DNA of 7,958 bases, taken from contig CAJYKO010000029.1 of assembly GCA_913775215.1 (NCBI GenBank), positions 1 to 7,958 of the forward strand, in the 5' to 3' direction. This stretch comes from an uncultured Devosia sp. Its GTDB lineage: Bacteria > Pseudomonadota > Alphaproteobacteria > Rhizobiales > Devosiaceae. Under the pieces are notes generated by a model that was not told the origin of the DNA, did no database searches, and was given only the letters and a program-made list of their open reading frames with translations. Below are positions 5,717-7,958 of this stretch, one piece after another. Position 1 is the first letter of the stretch, and each line of letters starts with the position of its first letter. Made by a program: the position numbers and the translations under genes.

Positions 5717-5737
5717 CAACATGTTGTCATAATGACA
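5717..5737 (+). promoter_or_regulatory. Overlapping palindromes and -10 box, candidate MarR operator-promoter
   Basis: CAACATGTTG (5717-5726) is a perfect 10-bp palindrome. It overlaps TGTCAT-A-ATGACA (5725-5737), a perfect 13-bp odd-centred palindrome. CATAAT (5728-5733) inside the second is a good -10 match, but no clear -35 is found 16-19 nt upstream. MarR proteins bind palindromes over their own promoter, so this is the best operator candidate. Transcription from this -10 would start only about 8 nt before the ATG at 5748, giving a nearly leaderless message. The rest of the 5542-5716 spacer shows only short palindromes (around 5590-5601 and 5608-5617) and no gene. Confidence 0.45.
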
Positions 5738-5747
5738 TGGTGATGCA

Positions 5748-6242
5748 ATGGTTGGTGATGGAGTACCCACGGTCCGCGACCTCGCGCTCGCAGTGTTCGA
5801 GACGAACGGTTGCCTCGTGGACGCGGGCAACGAGCTGGTGCGCCCCGCCGGCCTGACGACTGCTTGGTGGCAGGTGCTTGGGGCTCTCGGCTATTCGTCC
5901 CATCCGCTGCCTGTCTCGCACATCGCGCGAAACATGGGTCTGACCCGCCAGGCAGTGCAGCGCGTCGTCGATCTGTTGGTCGAACGCGGCCTTGTCACGA
6001 TGGAAGCCAACCCGCACCACCAGCGTGCCAAGCTGATCGTGCTCACGCCCGCCGGGCGGGACGCGCTGACCGAAGCCGAGCAGGCAGTCGTTCCGCTCGA
6101 CGCCGCCATTCTCGATCGGGTCGGTTCCGATCGCCTTGCCGTCGCCGTCGCCGTGCTGCGCGAGATGAACGACGCCATGACCGACTACTTCGCATCACGA
6201 TCTCCGACGACCACGCCCATCGGACAGGAGGATTTCGCATGA
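5748..6242 (+). CDS. MarR-family transcriptional regulator
   Basis: The 164-aa protein has an N-terminal dimerisation helix region (about 8-50) and a winged helix-turn-helix. The wHTH contains LPVSHIARNMGLTRQAVQRVVDLLVERGLV (54-83), with the recognition helix about 66-80, and a wing NPHHQRAKLIVLTPAGRDAL (88-107) that keeps the wing arginine R93. A C-terminal dimer helix follows. MarR proteins are cytosolic dimers that repress nearby genes until a phenolic or other small ligand, or an oxidant, releases them. The gene ends in an ATGA overlap with a flavin monooxygenase, so it probably controls that enzyme and itself through the palindromes at 5717-5737. The ATG at 5748 has only a weak GGTGA upstream; no better in-frame start exists. 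The ligand cannot be read from sequence. Confidence 0.88.
   Translation: MVGDGVPTVRDLALAVFETNGCLVDAGNELVRPAGLTTAWWQVLGALGYSSHPLPVSHIARNMGLTRQAVQRVVDLLVERGLVTMEANPHHQRAKLIVLTPAGRDALTEAEQAVVPLDAAILDRVGSDRLAVAVAVLREMNDAMTDYFASRSPTTTPIGQEDFA
6226..6231 (+). promoter_or_regulatory. Ribosome binding site of the monooxygenase gene
   Basis: AGGAGG lies 7 nt before the ATG at 6239, inside the end of the MarR gene. It fixes the enzyme's start and rules out the long upstream open frame that runs back through the MarR gene. Confidence 0.75.
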
Positions 6243-7930
6243 CCGACGCAACCGCACCAAACGCCTTCGATGCCGACGTAATCATCGTCGGGGGTGGCCC
6301 GATCGGGCTGACGACGGCGTGCGCACTCGCTCACCACGGCGTTGATTGCCTGCTGCTCGAACAGCGGCACAACGTGAAGGAATGGTCGCGAGCCAACAAT
6401 CTATGGGCACGGCCGCAAGAGCTTCTCGCGAGCATCGGTGTGCGCGACGCCATTGCCAAGAACGCGTTCGCCATCACCCGCGTCAATACCTTGCTCAATG
6501 GCCGCCCGGTCGATCCTGTCGCCATCGCCGATGTGGACAGCCCTTATGGCCCCGTCCTCTACAGTGGGCAGGATGTGATCGAACGAACGCTGGGCGAGCA
6601 GGCTGAAACCAAAGGCGCGCGCATCCGGCGCGGGCTGAAACTGATTAGCTTCGTACAGGACGACAACGGCGTGACGCTTACGGTCGCGCCGGTCAGCGAG
6701 GATGACGAAGACTCGATAATCGGTCCCGAACAGACTCTGCGTTGCCGCTACATGATCGGCGCAGACGGATCGAAGGGTTTTGTGCGGGGCGAGCTTGGCC
6801 TGGGTTTCGAGCCGGAAAAGCTGCCAAACTGCATGAACCGTCAGATCGACGCAAAGCTTAGCTGGCGGCGATCGACGGACTTCGATCATCTCTGGTTCTT
6901 CTACTATCCGCGGGGCTTCTGCGGCGTGCTGCCGGTGTGGGGGGGCTATCACCGCCTGTTCTTCCTCGCCGATGACACCGACATTCCCGATCGCGATCCT
7001 ACGCTGGAGGAAATGCAGGCCATCGCGCGAGAAGTGACCGAGGACGAGACGCTGACGCTGACCGATCCGATATGGCTGACGCACAGCCGGTTCCAGCACG
7101 GGGCTGCGGCGCACTATGTCAGGGGCCGCGTTCTGCTCGTCGGCGACGCCGGACACCTGTCGCTGCCGGCAGGCGGGCAGGGCATGAACTCGGGCTTCCA
7201 CGACGCGGTCGGCGTAGCATGGAGGCTTGCGATGCTGTTGGCGGGCGAGGGCGGGCCTGCCCTACTCAATTCCTATGACGAGGAGCGGGGTGGAGAGCAT
7301 CGCCGGCTCGACGCGCAACAGGTGCGCGGTTTCCAGAACAGCGTCTATCGCGGCAAGATCAAGGATGCCGCGATGGATGTGGCGGCCCGCTTCCTGCCCA
7401 ACATCGGCACTCTCATCCAAGGCAGCGCCGATCTTCAGCAGCTGACGGTTGCCTATCCCGACAGCCCGCTCAGCGAGGATCATCTGGGCAGCATCGGCGA
7501 TCTTATCAGTCGCCATGCGGCCAAAGCCGGTGAACGCGCGCCGGATGCCCATGTGATCGCTGCGGACGGATCGTCCACGACGCTGTTCGCTCACCTCTAC
7601 AATCCCGATGGTCGGACCTGGGGCTGGGCGCTTCTCGGCTTTGACGGCCGCAAGGCGGAGGCGCTGTCAAACCTGCGCGCGGCCTTCGCCGCCGTTGCGC
7701 CATGGGGCTGGGTGAGGCCAAGACTGGTGTTGGGCGCGGCAGTCGCGGGCGAGGAGGATGCGCTTGTGCTCTCCGATCTCGATAACGAAGCGCATGCCGC
7801 CTACGGAATCAGCGAAGGTGCACTGGTTCTGGTCCGGCCTGATGGTCACATCGCCTATCGTGGTCGCGCCGACCGGCCCGAGCTGCTTGCCGCCTATTGC
7901 GCACGCATTTTTGGCAATGCGACAGTCTGA
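6239..7930 (+). CDS. FAD-dependent class A aromatic monooxygenase (FAD_binding_3 type)
   Basis: The 563-aa protein shows the three classic flavin monooxygenase signatures. They are the N-terminal Rossmann loop GGGPIG (18-23) with the ribose-binding acid E41, the D176-G177 motif (YMIGADGSKG) that contacts FAD and NAD(P)H, and G302-D303-A-G-H (RVLLVGDAGHLSLPAGGQGMNSGFHDA) that binds the FAD ribityl chain. The C-terminal part (about 405-560) resembles the thioredoxin-like tail found in phenol, 3-hydroxyphenylpropionate and pentachlorophenol hydroxylases. These enzymes use NAD(P)H and O2 to hydroxylate an aromatic ring. The relatives include MhpA, PcpB and antibiotic-inactivating oxidases, and I cannot choose a substrate. 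The start is set by AGGAGG and the ATGA overlap with the MarR gene, so the enzyme is probably induced when its substrate or a related phenolic releases the repressor. The frame is intact. The 28 nt after the stop hold nothing identifiable. Confidence 0.9.
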   Translation: MTDATAPNAFDADVIIVGGGPIGLTTACALAHHGVDCLLLEQRHNVKEWSRANNLWARPQELLASIGVRDAIAKNAFAITRVNTLLNGRPVDPVAIADVDSPYGPVLYSGQDVIERTLGEQAETKGARIRRGLKLISFVQDDNGVTLTVAPVSEDDEDSIIGPEQTLRCRYMIGADGSKGFVRGELGLGFEPEKLPNCMNRQIDAKLSWRRSTDFDHLWFFYYPRGFCGVLPVWGGYHRLFFLADDTDIPDRDPTLEEMQAIAREVTEDETLTLTDPIWLTHSRFQHGAAAHYVRGRVLLVGDAGHLSLPAGGQGMNSGFHDAVGVAWRLAMLLAGEGGPALLNSYDEERGGEHRRLDAQQVRGFQNSVYRGKIKDAAMDVAARFLPNIGTLIQGSADLQQLTVAYPDSPLSEDHLGSIGDLISRHAAKAGERAPDAHVIAADGSSTTLFAHLYNPDGRTWGWALLGFDGRKAEALSNLRAAFAAVAPWGWVRPRLVLGAAVAGEEDALVLSDLDNEAHAAYGISEGALVLVRPDGHIAYRGRADRPELLAAYCARIFGNATV

Positions 7931-7958
7931 GCTGCGTAAGGCGAAAGCTCCCTGCTTG

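Noticed and set aside
5810..6238. Upstream extension of the monooxygenase frame (706-aa open frame)
   Set aside because: It is an arginine-rich shadow of the MarR gene; the AGGAGG and ATGA overlap set the start at 6239.
6401..7201. Antisense open frame of 266 aa opposite the monooxygenase
   Set aside because: It covers the FAD motifs of a clear gene on the other strand and has no domain of its own.
1..7958. CRISPR array, tRNA, rRNA, transposase or integrase
   Set aside because: No spaced direct repeats, RNA gene signatures or recombinase motifs were found, so island mobility is not shown by this window.

Overview
The window looks like part of an accessory (defence and stress) region of a GC-rich alphaproteobacterium, most likely a sphingomonad. 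This rests on codon use, on the flavoprotein and MarR types, and on the DUF2188/DUF3892 pair; there is no rRNA or other phylogenetic marker to confirm it. No transposase, integrase, tRNA, rRNA or CRISPR array is visible. The DNA is densely coding and packed into short operons whose genes mostly overlap by 4 nt (ATGA, GTGA or TTGA junctions).

Layout from left to right. (1) Positions 31-1898, plus strand: an anti-phage dCTP deaminase of the AvcD/DcdV/DCD type, with an N-terminal P-loop nucleotide-kinase-like domain and a C-terminal zinc deaminase domain. It is translationally coupled to an unrecognised 93-aa protein. (2) A perfect 22-bp palindrome at 2051-2072 that probably serves as a terminator between convergent genes. 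(3) Positions 2080-2636, minus strand: two small proteins, DUF2188 first and then DUF3892, separated by a hairpin. (4) A divergent intergenic region holding a nested inverted-repeat structure at 2715-2803. (5) Positions 2826-4572, plus strand: three overlapping genes encoding a short sigma-70-like factor, an unrecognised 143-aa acidic helical protein and an ImmA/IrrE-type metalloprotease. (6) Positions 4628-5487, minus strand: a toxin-antitoxin pair made of a DUF1778 ribbon-helix-helix antitoxin and a TacT-like GNAT toxin. Its candidate operator sits exactly between the -35 and -10 boxes. (7) Positions 5748-7930, plus strand: a MarR regulator overlapping an FAD-dependent class A aromatic monooxygenase, with overlapping palindromes upstream as candidate MarR operators.

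The modules share a theme of sensing and answering insult: nucleotide depletion on phage infection, a possible protease-controlled sigma switch, a tRNA-acetylating toxin, and a repressor-controlled oxidase for an aromatic or xenobiotic compound. The two least explained parts are the sigma/143-aa/ImmA-IrrE operon with its structured leader, and the 93-aa partner of the deaminase. Functions of the recognised families come from established knowledge. The links between the genes are inference.
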